A stretch of 64,000 nt of DNA from Streptomyces specialis (GCF_001493375.1 NZ_LN929896.1:324299-388298), one strand, 5' to 3'. Positions 44,239 through 53,418 are shown, counted from the stretch's first letter. Numbers and translations: made by a program. Notes: generated by a model not told the origin, from the sequence alone.

Positions 44239-44841
44239 TCAGAACGCCCCGGACGGCTCGTCCGCGTCGTCCTCCACGCCCTCCGTCTCCAGGGCCCGCC
44301 GGACCACCCGCAGGGCCAGCTCCTCGGGATAGCCCTTGCGGGCCAGCATGCCGACCAGCCGCCGCAGCCGCTTCTCGCGCGGGACGCCCCGGGTCGCCCT
44401 GAGTCTGCGCTTGACCAGCGCCCGCGCGGTCGCCTCCTCCCGCTCCGGGTCGAGCTGCCCGATCGCCTCCTCGATGAGGGACGGCGCCACCCCCTTGGTG
44501 CGCAACTCGCGGGCGAGCGCCCGCCGGGCCAGACCGCGACCGTGGTGCCGGGACTCCACCCAGGCGTCCGCGAAGGCCGCGTCGTCGATCAGTCCCACCT
44601 CCTCGAACCGGTCCAGCACCGCCGTGATCGCCTGCTCGGGGACGTCCCGCTCGCGCAGGGCGTCGGTCAACTGCCGCCGGGTGCGGGGCGTCCCGGTGAG
44701 CAGGCGCAGGCAGATCGCCCGCGCCCGCTCCACCGGGTCCCTCGGGGTGTCACGCGGTGGCCCCTCACCGGCCCTCGACGGCGCGGGGCCACCGCAGTCT
44801 TCGCGCGCCGGGCGCTCCGGCCACTCACTGCGCCGGGTCAC
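44239..44841 (-). CDS. recX: RecA regulator RecX
   Basis: 200 residues from GTG 44841, only 2 bp after the recA stop, so cotranscribed and probably coupled. RecX inhibits RecA filament growth. Three tandem three-helix repeats are visible: ICLRLLTGTPRTRRQLTDALRE, DDAAFADAWVESRHHGRGLARRALARELRTKGV, and the C-terminal KRLRRLVGMLARKGYPEELALRVV. An N-terminal 35-residue polar leader is usual for actinobacteria. Confidence 0.94.
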   Translation of the reverse strand: MTRRSEWPERPAREDCGGPAPSRAGEGPPRDTPRDPVERARAICLRLLTGTPRTRRQLTDALRERDVPEQAITAVLDRFEEVGLIDDAAFADAWVESRHHGRGLARRALARELRTKGVAPSLIEEAIGQLDPEREEATARALVKRRLRATRGVPREKRLRRLVGMLARKGYPEELALRVVRRALETEGVEDDADEPSGAF

Positions 44842-44843
44842 CG

Positions 44844-46016
44844 TCAGCTCTTGGCCGCCACGGGCTTGGCCGCCTTGGCCGCCTTGACCGGAGCGGTCAC
44901 CGCCGCCACGGCCGGGGCCGCGCCCACCGGGTCCTTGACCGGCTCCTTGGCCGCCGCGTCCTTGACCGCCGCGTCCTTGACCGCCGCGTCCTTGTCCGGC
45001 TCGGCTGCGGGCGCCGCGGGCTTCGGCCCGATCCCCAGCTTCTCCTTGATCTTCTTCTCGATCTCGTTGGCCAGATCGGGGTTGTCCCGCAGGAAGTTCC
45101 GCGCGTTCTCCTTGCCCTGGCCGAGCTGGTCGCCCTCGTACGTGTACCAGGCGCCGGACTTCCTGATGAACCCGTGCTCGACGCCCATGTCGATCAGGCC
45201 GCCCTCACGGCTGATGCCGATGCCGTAGAGGATGTCGAACTCGGCCTGCTTGAAGGGCGGGGCCACCTTGTTCTTGACCACCTTGACGCGCGTGCGGTTG
45301 CCCACCGCGTCGGTGCCGTCCTTCAGGGTCTCGATGCGGCGGATGTCGAGCCGAACCGAGGCGTAGAACTTCAGCGCCCGGCCGCCGGTCGTCGTCTCCG
45401 GGGAGCCGAACATCACGCCGACCTTCTCCCGGAGCTGGTTGATGAAGATGGCCGTGGTCTTCGACTGGTTGAGCGCGCCGGTGATCTTCCGCAGGGCCTG
45501 GCTCATCAGCCGGGCCTGGAGGCCGACGTGGGAGTCGCCCATCTCGCCCTCGATCTCCGCGCGCGGCACGAGCGCCGCCACGGAGTCGATGACGATGAGG
45601 TCGAGCGCGCCGGAGCGGATGAGCATGTCCGTGATTTCGAGAGCCTGCTCACCGTTGTCCGGCTGGGAGAGGATGAGCTGGTCCACGTCCACACCGAGCT
45701 TCTTGGCGTACTCGGGGTCGAGCGCGTGCTCCGCGTCCACGAACGCGACCGTGCCGCCCGCCCGCTGAGCGTTCGCCACGGCGTGCAGCGTCAGTGTCGT
45801 CTTGCCGGAGGACTCGGGCCCGAACACCTCCACCACGCGCCCGCGCGGCAACCCGCCGACGCCCAGGGCCACATCGAGAGCCGTGGAGCCGGTGGGGATG
45901 ATCTCGATCGGCTCGTTCGGCCGCTCCCCCAGGCGCATCACCGCGCCCTTTCCGAACTGTCGCTCAATCTGCGCGAGAGCGGCGTCGAGCGCCTTCTCGC
46001 GGTCCGTACCTGCCAT
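44844..46016 (-). CDS. recA: Recombinase RecA
   Basis: 390 residues from ATG 46016. It forms filaments on single-stranded DNA for strand exchange and triggers LexA cleavage. Walker A GPESSGKTTL, MAW motif, LIVIDSVAALVPRAEIEGEMGD, L2 region FINQLREKVGVMFGSPETTTGG, and the C-terminal part. The tail after about residue 335 is Lys/Ala/Pro/Asp-rich with three DAAVK-type repeats coded by 15-bp tandem repeats. An SOS site and promoter lie at 46121-46150; recX follows. Confidence 0.98.
   Translation of the reverse strand: MAGTDREKALDAALAQIERQFGKGAVMRLGERPNEPIEIIPTGSTALDVALGVGGLPRGRVVEVFGPESSGKTTLTLHAVANAQRAGGTVAFVDAEHALDPEYAKKLGVDVDQLILSQPDNGEQALEITDMLIRSGALDLIVIDSVAALVPRAEIEGEMGDSHVGLQARLMSQALRKITGALNQSKTTAIFINQLREKVGVMFGSPETTTGGRALKFYASVRLDIRRIETLKDGTDAVGNRTRVKVVKNKVAPPFKQAEFDILYGIGISREGGLIDMGVEHGFIRKSGAWYTYEGDQLGQGKENARNFLRDNPDLANEIEKKIKEKLGIGPKPAAPAAEPDKDAAVKDAAVKDAAAKEPVKDPVGAAPAVAAVTAPVKAAKAAKPVAAKS
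44953..44997 (-). repeat. Three 15-bp tandem repeats in the recA 3' end
   Basis: GCCGCGTCCTTGACC three times (44953-44967, 44968-44982, 44983-44997; the last with one change), coding for the DAAVK-type repeats of the RecA tail. Unit length is a multiple of three, so copy-number change would keep the frame. Confidence 0.85.
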
Positions 46017-46120
46017 CGGTGCCACCCGGTCCGTCTGATTCGATCGCTTCACAAGCACGGACGCTAGCGCCTGCCACTGACAATCGGCCCCCAGGGCCGG
46101 GAGCGCCGTTCCGCGTTCCC

Positions 46121-46150
46121 ATGAGAATGCCTGTTCGATTTTGGTGTCAA
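46121..46150 (-). promoter_or_regulatory. recA: recA promoter with SOS box in its spacer
   Basis: On the minus strand, TTGACA (46150-46145), an 18-bp spacer and TCTCAT (46126-46121). The spacer and -10 region contain TCGAACAGGCATTC (46138-46125), 12 of 14 matches to the CGAACrnryGTTyC SOS consensus, close to the GAACATCCATTCT site described for recA of other Streptomyces. LexA bound here would block the polymerase. Confidence 0.8.
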
Positions 46151-46183
46151 GCGCCTTCCGCCATTCGTGGAACGCCGGAAAAA

Positions 46184-46220
46184 GCCCAGGTCAGAGGCCC
46201 AGGTCAGAAGCGCGGGTCAG
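46184..46220. repeat. Short direct repeats between recA promoter and DUF3046 gene
   Basis: GCCCAGGTCAGA occurs twice (46184-46195, 46197-46208) and a degenerate third copy GCGCGGGTCAG follows at 46210-46220, just past the DUF3046 stop. No known meaning. Confidence 0.6.
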
Positions 46221-46244
46221 GGGGACGGCGGGACAGCGGCGCGG

Positions 46245-46439
46245 TCAGCGCAGGTGCGGGGGCACGTCGACCGCGGCGCACACCGCCCGCCAGACGTCCT
46301 TGGCGTCCCAGCCGGCGTCCAGCGCCTCGTACACCGTCCTTCCGCCGAGCTCCGCCATCACGTGGTCCCGGGCGAAGGAGTCCGCGTACACGGCACCGAA
46401 CCGCTCCGTCATCCGCTCCCAGAAGTCCGTCAGCCGCAT
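46245..46439 (-). CDS. DUF3046 protein
   Basis: 64 residues from ATG 46439: MRLTDFWERMTERFG, DSFARDHVMAELGGRTVYEAL, WRAVCAAVDVP. This short family sits beside recA in many actinobacteria; its role is unknown. Same direction as recA, so it may be transcribed toward the recA promoter. Confidence 0.88.
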   Translation of the reverse strand: MRLTDFWERMTERFGAVYADSFARDHVMAELGGRTVYEALDAGWDAKDVWRAVCAAVDVPPHLR

Positions 46440-46467
46440 GCCCCCAGTATCCCGCGCCGGGCCCCGG

Positions 46468-46776
46468 TCACCCGCCGACGGCCCTGCCCCCCGCCGTGAC
46501 GGCCACCGCCACGGCCACCACGACCAGGAACGGCGCCCGCAGCACCAACGCGGCCACCGCCGCCCCGACCCCGGCGGCCCGCGCGTCCAGAACCGGCGTG
46601 CCGCCGTCGTCCACCGTCTGCAACGCGGTCAGGGCGGCCAGCAGGGCGACCGGCAGCAGCGCCGCGAGCCGCCGGACGACCGGACGCTCCAGGGCGGCGG
46701 CCGGCACGGACAGGCCCAGGAGCTTCACCAGATAACAGCCGGCCGCCGTGACGCCTATCGCGGTCCAGACCGTCAT
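46468..46776 (-). CDS. azlD: AzlD-family branched-chain amino acid exporter small subunit
   Basis: 102 residues from ATG 46776, overlapping the azlC stop by 4 bp (ATGA). Four hydrophobic segments fill the protein; the opening WTAIGVTAAGCYLVKLLGL and RRLAALLPVALLAALTALQT are typical. It works with AzlC to export branched-chain amino acids or analogues. Confidence 0.9.
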   Translation of the reverse strand: MTVWTAIGVTAAGCYLVKLLGLSVPAAALERPVVRRLAALLPVALLAALTALQTVDDGGTPVLDARAAGVGAAVAALVLRAPFLVVVAVAVAVTAGGRAVGG

Positions 46777-47504
46777 CGCGCCGCCTCCCCGGCCGCGGGA
46801 CGCCCGGCGGGGACCGCCAGCACCAGGGGCGCGGCGAGCGCGGCGACCAGCACCGGCACCCCCGAGGGCAGCAGCGGCAGGCAGCCGAGGGCCAGCACCA
46901 CCGCCAGCGCGGCGGTGGCCCGTTCCGTCCCGGTGCGCAGCATGGGCGCGAGCAGGGCGAGGAAGACGGCCGGGCCCGCGGCGTCCAGCCCCCAGGCGCC
47001 GGGATCGCCCAGCGAACCGGCGCCGAGCGCGCCGAGCAGGGTGGTCAGGTTCCAGCCGAGGTAGAGCGTGAGCCCGGTGACCGCGAAGCCCAGGCGGGCC
47101 AGGCGGCGGCCGGGCTGGGCGAGCGCCACCACGGCGGTCTCGTCGATGACCCAGTGGGCGGCCAGCGGACGCACCCGGCCCGGCAGCCGCAGCAGCGTGG
47201 ACAGGCGCAGCCCGTAGAAGCAGTTGCGCACCCCGAGGAAGAACGCGCCCGCCGCGGCCGTGAACGGATTGCCGCCGCCCGCCAGGGCACCGACCAGCGC
47301 GAACTGCGAGGCGCCGGTGAAGACCAGGAGGCTGAGCGCGCAGGTCTGCGGCACGCTCAGGCCGTTCGCGACGGCGGTCACCCCGAAGGCGAACCCGGAG
47401 AGCCCGACGGCGCATCCGACGCCGAACGCGTCGCGGACCGTACGGGCCCGCTCCTGTCCGGTCGGCTCCCGGGACTGATCGTTTTCTATGGCTTCATCGG
47501 TCAC
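46773..47504 (-). CDS. azlC: AzlC-family branched-chain amino acid exporter large subunit
   Basis: 243 residues from ATG 47504. Motifs GLSGFAFGVTAVANGLSVPQ, LVFTGASQFALVGALAGGG, FFLGVRNCFYGLRLS and HWVIDETAVVAL are the AzlC hallmark; about seven to eight membrane segments. It begins 9 bp after the AraC-type regulator and overlaps azlD, so the three form one operon araC-azlC-azlD. Confidence 0.93.
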   Translation of the reverse strand: MTDEAIENDQSREPTGQERARTVRDAFGVGCAVGLSGFAFGVTAVANGLSVPQTCALSLLVFTGASQFALVGALAGGGNPFTAAAGAFFLGVRNCFYGLRLSTLLRLPGRVRPLAAHWVIDETAVVALAQPGRRLARLGFAVTGLTLYLGWNLTTLLGALGAGSLGDPGAWGLDAAGPAVFLALLAPMLRTGTERATAALAVVLALGCLPLLPSGVPVLVAALAAPLVLAVPAGRPAAGEAAR

Positions 47505-47513
47505 TCTCGAACG

Positions 47514-48461
47514 CTACGAGGACCGTCCACGACGGGTCTTGTACGTTCTTGCGCGCCCGCCGTCCCGTTCCCGCTGGTACGCACCGGGCGCGACCCCGAC
47601 CGCGCGGACGAAGTGCCGGTGCAGGTGCGACTGGTCGGTGAATCCCACCGCCATCGCCGCCCCGGCCGGCCGGACCCCGGCGTCGAGCAGGTCGCGGGCC
47701 CGGCGCACCCGGGCGTCGGTGAGCCAGGCGTGCGGCGGCATGCCGTACCTGGCCCGGAAGGCGCGCAGCAGCGCGAACGGGCCCACGCCCAGCCCGGCGG
47801 CGAGCCGTTCCAGGGTCGGCGGATCGGCCATCCGCGCCTCCAGCACCTCGCGGGCGCGTTCGGCGACCCGCGCGCCCGCCCCGCGCACCGAGCGCTCCGG
47901 GAGCGCGCCGCCCGCCCGGCGCAGCAGGCGGGCCACGGCCAGCCGCAGCAGGCTGTCGGCGGCGAGCGTGTCGCCCTCGTCCGCCGCGCGCACCGCCCGG
48001 GCGACCATCCGCACCGCCTCCGGATCGTCCAGGACCGGCGTCCGGAACGCGGCCGACCCGCGCACCGCCAGCGTCTCGGCCGCGATGGCGTCCACCAGCC
48101 CCGGCTCCGGGTAGACCGCGCTGTAGGTCCAGCCCTCCGGGACAGCCGCCTGCCCCGTGTGCGGGGTGTCCGGATTGACCAGCGCCAGCCCGCCCGCCCC
48201 GACGCGTTCCACGGTGCCGCGGTGGTGGAACGCCTCCACGCCCTCCGTGATACCCGCGATCACGAACGTCCGGTGGGTGTGCCGGATGAACGTGCGCCGC
48301 ACGTACCGCGCCCGCAGCAGGTCCACATCGGGCAGTTCGGGGTGCCGCCAGAGCCGCGCCCGCTCCCGCGGCCCCTCCGCCCCGTCACGTCCGGCGTCGT
48401 GCCCACCGTCCTGCCCCGCGTCCTGTCCGGCGTCCCGCTCCGGCCGTCCCATGCCGCTCAT
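47514..48461 (-). CDS. AraC-family transcriptional regulator
   Basis: 315 residues from ATG 48461 (ATG 48452 is possible). The N-terminal cupin half (ELPDVDLLRARYVRRTFIRHTHRTFVI, VNPDTPHTG, GWTYSAVYPEP) should sense a ligand; the C-terminal AraC DNA-binding half has two helix-turn-helix units (TLERLAAGLGVGPFALLRAFRARYG and AMAVGFTDQSHLHRHFVRAVG). The leader has a GQDAGQDGGHDAGRDG low-complexity run. Placed first in the azlCD operon, it probably controls the exporter in response to its substrate. Divergent from lhr by 38 bp. Confidence 0.87.
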   Translation of the reverse strand: MSGMGRPERDAGQDAGQDGGHDAGRDGAEGPRERARLWRHPELPDVDLLRARYVRRTFIRHTHRTFVIAGITEGVEAFHHRGTVERVGAGGLALVNPDTPHTGQAAVPEGWTYSAVYPEPGLVDAIAAETLAVRGSAAFRTPVLDDPEAVRMVARAVRAADEGDTLAADSLLRLAVARLLRRAGGALPERSVRGAGARVAERAREVLEARMADPPTLERLAAGLGVGPFALLRAFRARYGMPPHAWLTDARVRRARDLLDAGVRPAGAAMAVGFTDQSHLHRHFVRAVGVAPGAYQRERDGGRARTYKTRRGRSS

Positions 48462-48499
48462 TGTGCGTCGTTGTCGGTGGTCGGGTGCACGATGGGCCC

Positions 48500-51037
48500 A
48501 TGGACGGTCACACGGCACTCGACGGGTTCTCCCCGGCCACGCGGGCGTGGTTCTCCCGGGCCTTCCGCGCGCCCACGGCCGCGCAGGAGGGGGCGTGGCG
48601 GGCGATCGCCGAGGAGTCCGACGCGCTGGTCGTGGCGCCGACCGGGTCGGGGAAGACCCTGGCCGCGTTCCTCGCCTCGCTCGACCGGCTGGCCGCCACC
48701 GCCCCGCCCGCCGACGCGCTGCGGCGGTGCCGGGTGCTGTACGTGTCGCCGCTCAAGGCCCTCGCCGTGGACGTCGAGCGGAATCTGCGCAGCCCGCTCA
48801 CCGGTATCCGGCAGGAGGCCGTCCGGCTCGGCCTGCCCGAGCCCGACATCAGGGTCGGCATCAGGACCGGGGACACCTCTCCCGCCGACCGGCGGTCGCT
48901 GGCCCGGCGACCGCCGGACATCCTGATCACCACCCCCGAGTCGCTGTTCCTGATGCTCACCTCGGCGGCCAGGGAGGCGCTCGCCGGGATCGAGACGGTG
49001 ATCCTCGACGAGGTGCACGCGGTGGCCGGCACCAAGCGCGGCGCCCATCTCGCCCTCTCCCTGGAGCGCCTCGACGCGCTGCTGAGCCGGCCCGCCCGCC
49101 GGATCGGCCTGTCGGCGACCGTGCGCCCGGTGGACGAGGTGGCCCGCTTCCTGTCGCCGAGGCGCCGGACGACGATCGTCCAGCCGCCCGCGGGCAAGGA
49201 GTTCGCGCTGTCGGTGGTGGTGCCGGTGGAGGACATGGGCGAGCTGGGCGGCTCGCCGGTTCAGGACGGCGACGCCGCCACCGGCCCGGGCGGCACGCCG
49301 TCGATCTGGCCCTCGGTGGAGGAGCGCGTCGTCGATCTGGTGCAGGCGCACCGCTCCACGATCGTCTTCGCCAACTCGCGGCGCCTGGCCGAGCGGCTGT
49401 GCAACCGGATGAACGAGATCGCGCACGAGCGGGCCACGGGCGAGCCGCTGCCGGAGGAGCACGCCCCGGCGCAGCTCATGGGCGGTTCCGGCGCGGCAGC
49501 GGGCGCCGCCCCGGTCCTGGCGCGGGCCCATCACGGCTCGGTCTCCAAGGAGCAGCGGGCGCACATCGAGGAGGACCTCAAAGCCGGGCGGCTGCCCGCC
49601 GTGGTCGCCACCTCCAGCCTGGAGCTGGGCATCGACATGGGCGCGGTGGATCTGGTGATCCAGGTCGAGTCCCCGCCCTCGGTCGCCTCCGGCCTCCAGC
49701 GGGTCGGCCGAGCGGGCCACCAGGTGGGCGCGGTCTCGTCCGGTGTGATCTTCCCCAAGTACCGGGGGGATCTGGTCCAGTCCGCGGTGGTCACCGAGCG
49801 GATGCGGGCCGGCGCCATCGAGTCGCTGCGCGTCCCGGCCAACCCGCTGGACGTCCTCGCCCAGCAGATCGTGGCCATGACGGCGATGGACACCTGGGAC
49901 GTGGACGAGCTGCTGGCCCTGGTGCGCGGCGCCGCGCCGTTCGCCGCGCTGCCCGAGTCGGCGTACCACGCGGTGCTCGACATGCTCGCCGGGCGCTATC
50001 CGTCCGACGCCTTCGCCGAGTTGCGGCCCCGGCTGGTCTGGGACCGGGTCGCGGGCACCGTGACCGGGCGGCCGGGCGCGCAGCGGCTGGCGGTCACCTC
50101 GGGCGGCACCATCCCCGACCGGGGCCTGTTCGGTGTCTTCCTGGCCGGCGCCGACCCGAAGAAGGGCGGCGGCCGGGTCGGGGAGCTGGACGAGGAGATG
50201 GTGTACGAGTCGCGGGTCGGCGACGTCTTCACGCTGGGCACGACGTCCTGGCGGATCGTGGACATCACCCGCGACCGGGTCCTGGTCTCCCCCGCCCCCG
50301 GCGTCCCGGCGCGGCTGCCGTTCTGGAAGGGCGACCAGCTCGGCCGCCCGCTGGAGCTCGGCCGGGCGCTGGGCGCGTTCCTCCGCGAGGTCGGCGGCCT
50401 CGACCCGGCGGCGGCCCGTGCGCGGCTGGCGGCGGCGGGCCTGGATGCCTGGGCCGTCGACAACGTGCTGGCGTATCTGGACGAGCAGCGCCAGGCGTGC
50501 GGGCATGTCCCGGACGACCGCACGATCGTGGTCGAGCGGTTCCGCGACGAGCTGGGCGACTGGCGGATCGTGGTGCACTCGCCGTTCGGCGCGCAGGTGC
50601 ACGCCCCCTGGGCGCTGGCGCTGGGCGCCCGGCTCAGCGAGCGCTTCGGCATGGACGCGCAGGTGCTGCACGCGGACGACGGCATCGTGCTGCGGCTGCC
50701 CGACGCCGATCTGCTCGGCACCGACTTCGGCACGGACTTCGGCACGGACCCGTCGGACGGCGGCGGGAGCGCGGCGGGCTTCGGCCCAGGACCGGGCGAC
50801 GCGGCGTTCGACGACGACCGGGCGCCGGTCGGCGCGAGCGACGTGCTGTTCGACAAGAGCGAGGTCGACCAGCTCGTCACCGATCAGGTGGGCGGCTCGG
50901 CGCTGTTCGCGAGCCGGTTCCGGGAGTGCGCCGCGCGGGCCCTGCTGCTGCCCCGGCGCAGTCCCGGCAAGCGCACCCCGCTGTGGCAGCAGCGGCAGCG
51001 GGCGCATCAACTGCTCTCGGTGGCCGCCGAGTTCTGA
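48500..51037 (+). CDS. lhr: Lhr-type ATP-dependent DNA helicase, N-terminal part ending at an internal TGA
   Basis: 845 codons from ATG 48500 to TGA at 51035-51037. Superfamily 2 large helicase: Q/I motif VVAPTGSGKTLAAFLASLDRL, Ia, ILDEVHAVAGTKRGAHL (DEVH), IGLSATV, then IVFANSRRLAERL, ATSSLELGIDMGAVD and QRVGRAGHQVG. A winged-helix and Lhr-core domain follow. It ends QLLSVAAEF-stop, but the same frame continues SFPIVLEAVRECLRDVFDVPGLTELM, conserved Lhr sequence; the stop replaces an expected Gly codon (TGA for GGA). A GTDFGTDFGTD run lies at about 740-750. Lhr acts in DNA repair, induced by alkylation damage in mycobacteria. Confidence 0.9.
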   Translation: MDGHTALDGFSPATRAWFSRAFRAPTAAQEGAWRAIAEESDALVVAPTGSGKTLAAFLASLDRLAATAPPADALRRCRVLYVSPLKALAVDVERNLRSPLTGIRQEAVRLGLPEPDIRVGIRTGDTSPADRRSLARRPPDILITTPESLFLMLTSAAREALAGIETVILDEVHAVAGTKRGAHLALSLERLDALLSRPARRIGLSATVRPVDEVARFLSPRRRTTIVQPPAGKEFALSVVVPVEDMGELGGSPVQDGDAATGPGGTPSIWPSVEERVVDLVQAHRSTIVFANSRRLAERLCNRMNEIAHERATGEPLPEEHAPAQLMGGSGAAAGAAPVLARAHHGSVSKEQRAHIEEDLKAGRLPAVVATSSLELGIDMGAVDLVIQVESPPSVASGLQRVGRAGHQVGAVSSGVIFPKYRGDLVQSAVVTERMRAGAIESLRVPANPLDVLAQQIVAMTAMDTWDVDELLALVRGAAPFAALPESAYHAVLDMLAGRYPSDAFAELRPRLVWDRVAGTVTGRPGAQRLAVTSGGTIPDRGLFGVFLAGADPKKGGGRVGELDEEMVYESRVGDVFTLGTTSWRIVDITRDRVLVSPAPGVPARLPFWKGDQLGRPLELGRALGAFLREVGGLDPAAARARLAAAGLDAWAVDNVLAYLDEQRQACGHVPDDRTIVVERFRDELGDWRIVVHSPFGAQVHAPWALALGARLSERFGMDAQVLHADDGIVLRLPDADLLGTDFGTDFGTDPSDGGGSAAGFGPGPGDAAFDDDRAPVGASDVLFDKSEVDQLVTDQVGGSALFASRFRECAARALLLPRRSPGKRTPLWQQRQRAHQLLSVAAEF

Positions 51038-51994
51038 TCGTTCCCGATCGTCCTTGAGGCCGTCCGCGAGTGTCTGCGGGATGTTTTCGACGTGCCCGGG
51101 CTCACCGAGCTGATGGCCGACATCGAGGCCAGGCGCGTCCGGCTGATCGAGGTCACCACCCGCGAGCCCTCGCCGTTCGCCCGGTCCCTTCTCTTCGGCT
51201 ATGTCGCCCAGTTCCTGTACGAGGGCGACTCGCCCCTGGCCGAACGGCGCGCCGCCGCCCTGTCGCTGGATTCGCGGCTGCTGTCCGAGCTGCTCGGCCG
51301 CGCGGAGCTGCGGGAGCTGCTCGACCCGGCCGTCCTGGACGAGCTGGAGCGGGAGCTGCGGTGGCTGAGCGAGGACCGCCGGGGGAAGGACGCCGAGGGC
51401 GGGGCGGACCTGCTGCGCGTCCTCGGGCCCGTCACCGACGCCGAGCTGGCCGAGCGCGGCGCGGAGCCCGGCGGGGCCGCCGAGCTGGCGGCGGCCCGGC
51501 GCGCCATCCGGGTGCGTGTCGCGGGCGAGGAGCGCTGGGCCGCGATCGAGGACGCCGGGCGGCTGCGCGACGCACTCGGCGCCGCCCTGCCGGTCGGGGT
51601 GCCCGAGGCGTTCACCGAGCCGGTCGCGGACCCGCTGGGCGACCTGCTGGCCCGGTTCGCGCGGACCCACGGCCCGTTCACCTCCGCACAGGCCGCCGCC
51701 CACTTCGGCCTCGGCACCGCCGTCGCGGACGGCGCGCTGCACCGGCTGGCCGCCGGGGGGCGGCTCGTGCAGGGCGAGTTCAGGCCGGGCGGCGTCGGCC
51801 ACGAGTGGTGCGATCCGGCCGTGCTGCGGCGGCTGCGGCGGCGCTCGCTGGCCGCGCTGCGGCAGGGGCGTGAGGCCCGGCAGCCCGCCGCGCTGGCCGC
51901 GGTCCCGCCGCAGCGGCAGCACGTCGGCGGGGGCGGCGGGCCGGGCGGGGTGGGGGGGGGGGGCGGGCCGGGGGCGGTTACTTATCGTTATTAG
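51038..51994 (+). pseudogene. lhr: Lhr, middle part after the internal stop
   Basis: Same frame as the N-terminal part: FDVPGLTELMADIEARRVRLIEVTTREPSPFARSL, YVAQFLYEGDSPLAERRAAAL and a winged-helix segment PFTSAQAAAHFGLGTAVADGALHRLAAGGRL. From about 51850 the translation decays (QGREARQPAALAAVPPQRQ where QEVEPVPPAALAAFLPQWQ is expected, from memory of homologues) before a run of G and non-coding sequence with a TAG. Bases toward G/C replacing expected T/A fit falling read quality. Confidence 0.8.
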
Positions 51995-52080
51995 GAATAA
52001 TATTTTTTTTTTTACAAGGGAGAGCCGACATACAATATTTCTGCCTGTCTCTTGGTCGCGGAGATGTGAAAAAGAGACGG
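51936..52080. other. Adaptor-like insertion breaking lhr
   Basis: A 12-base G run (51952-51963), AT-rich stretch with an 11-base T run (52003-52013), CTGTCTCTT at 52045-52053 and AGATGTGAAAAAGAGACGG at 52062-52080. The last matches the Nextera mosaic end AGATGTGTATAAGAGACAG at 16 of 19 positions, and the former its reverse complement. lhr resumes in frame at 52079 (GLRGVDGLM). Confidence 0.85.
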
Positions 52081-53374
52081 GCTGCGGGGCGTGGACGGGC
52101 TGATGCGGGCCGTCGAGCAGTTGCAGGGCGCGCCCGTCCCCGCCTCGGCGCTGGAGCGGCTGGTGCTGCCGTCCCGCGTCGCGGGGTACGCGCCGCCGAT
52201 GCTGGACGAGCTGACGGCGTCCGGCGAGGTCGTCTGGGCGGGCGCGGGAGCGCTGCCGGGCAAAGACGGCTGGATCGCGCTCCACCCGGCCGACGCCGCG
52301 CCGCTGCTGCTGCCCCCGCCGCACCCGCTGGAGCTGACGCCGGTGCACCGCGCGGTGCTGGACGCGCTCTCCGGGGGCTACGGGCTGTTCTTCCGGCAGA
52401 TCGCCGAGCAGGTCAGGGCGGCCGGGCACGAGGTCGCCGACGCCGCGCTCGCCGAGGCGGTGTGGGACCTGGCCTGGTCGGGGCGCCTGACGAACGACAC
52501 ACTCGGCCCGCTGCGCGCCCTGCTCGGCTCCGGGCGCACGGCGGGCGCCACCGCCCACCGGGCCCGGCGCACGGCGCCGCGTGGACGGTGGGCGGGCTCC
52601 ACCGCCCGGCCCGCCGTCTCGCGGGGCGGGCCGCCGACCGTGGCCGGCCGCTGGTCGCTGCTGCCGGACCGGGAGGCGGACCCCACGCTGCGCGCGCACG
52701 CGCTGGCCCGGACGCTGCTGGACCGGCACGGTGTGGTCACGCGCGGTGCCGTGGCGGCGGAGGGCGTCGAGGGCGGTTTCGCCGCGGCGTACCGGGTGCT
52801 GTCGGCCTTCGAGGAGAGCGGCCAGGCACGGCGTGGCTATGTGGTGGAAGGGCTGGGCGCGGCCCAGTTCGCGATGGACGGCGCGGTGGACCGGCTGCGG
52901 GCGATCAGCACGGCGGCGGAGCGCGGGGCCGTCGGAGCCGGGCCCGGCGCGGGCACCGGCCCGCAGGCCCTCGTGCTCGCCGCCACGGACCCGGCCAACG
53001 CGTTCGGCGCCGCCCTGCCGTGGCCGGACGCCCCCCCGGCCGCGGAGACGGGGGGCGCGGGCCACAAGCCGGGCCGCAAGGCGGGCGCTCTGGTCACCTT
53101 GGTGAACGGTCGCCTCACGCTCTACCTGGAGCGCGGCGGCCGAACCCTTCTGGCCTGGCCCGCCGACGACGCCCCCGCGGAGGGCGCCCGGCCCGACGCG
53201 GCCCTGCGGGCAGCCGCCGAGGCCCTGGCGCGGGCCGCCAGGGACGGCGCGCTGGGCACGCTGACGGTGGAACGGGTGAACGGCGCCCCGGTCCTCACCG
53301 ACCCGTTCTGGAGCGGGCTGCTGGAGGCCGCCGGATTCCACGCGACACCGCGCGGGCTCCGGCTCCGCCCCTGA
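52079..53374 (+). pseudogene. lhr: Lhr, C-terminal part
   Basis: Frame continues GLRGVDGLMRAVEQLQGAPVPASALERLVLPSRVAGY with the Lhr C-terminal domain: LRALLGSGRTAG, RWSLLPDREADPTLRAHALARTLLDRHGVVTRGAV, GYVVEGLGAAQFA, ALVLAATDPANAFGAALPW and an end GFHATPRGLRLRP. The C-terminal half of Lhr binds DNA and supports tetramer formation. The ATG or GTG starts inside it are not real starts. Removing the artefact would restore one protein of about 1,570 residues. Confidence 0.85.
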
Positions 53375-53418
53375 CCGGGGCGGGGAGCGACACGGACGAC
53401 GGAGAAAACAGCGGACCG

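Noticed and set aside
46184..46220. Direct repeats as a regulatory iteron set near recA
   Set aside because: Only two good 12-bp copies and a poor third, spanning a gene end and outside the recA promoter; no support for function.
51964..52060. AT-rich island as horizontally acquired DNA
   Set aside because: It is only about 100 bp, lies inside lhr, has homopolymer runs and adaptor-like bases; an artefact explains it better.
48458..53341. A 1,627-codon open frame on the minus strand opposite lhr
   Set aside because: Mirror frame of lhr, rich in Arg/Gln/His with no known motif, while the plus strand has all helicase motifs.
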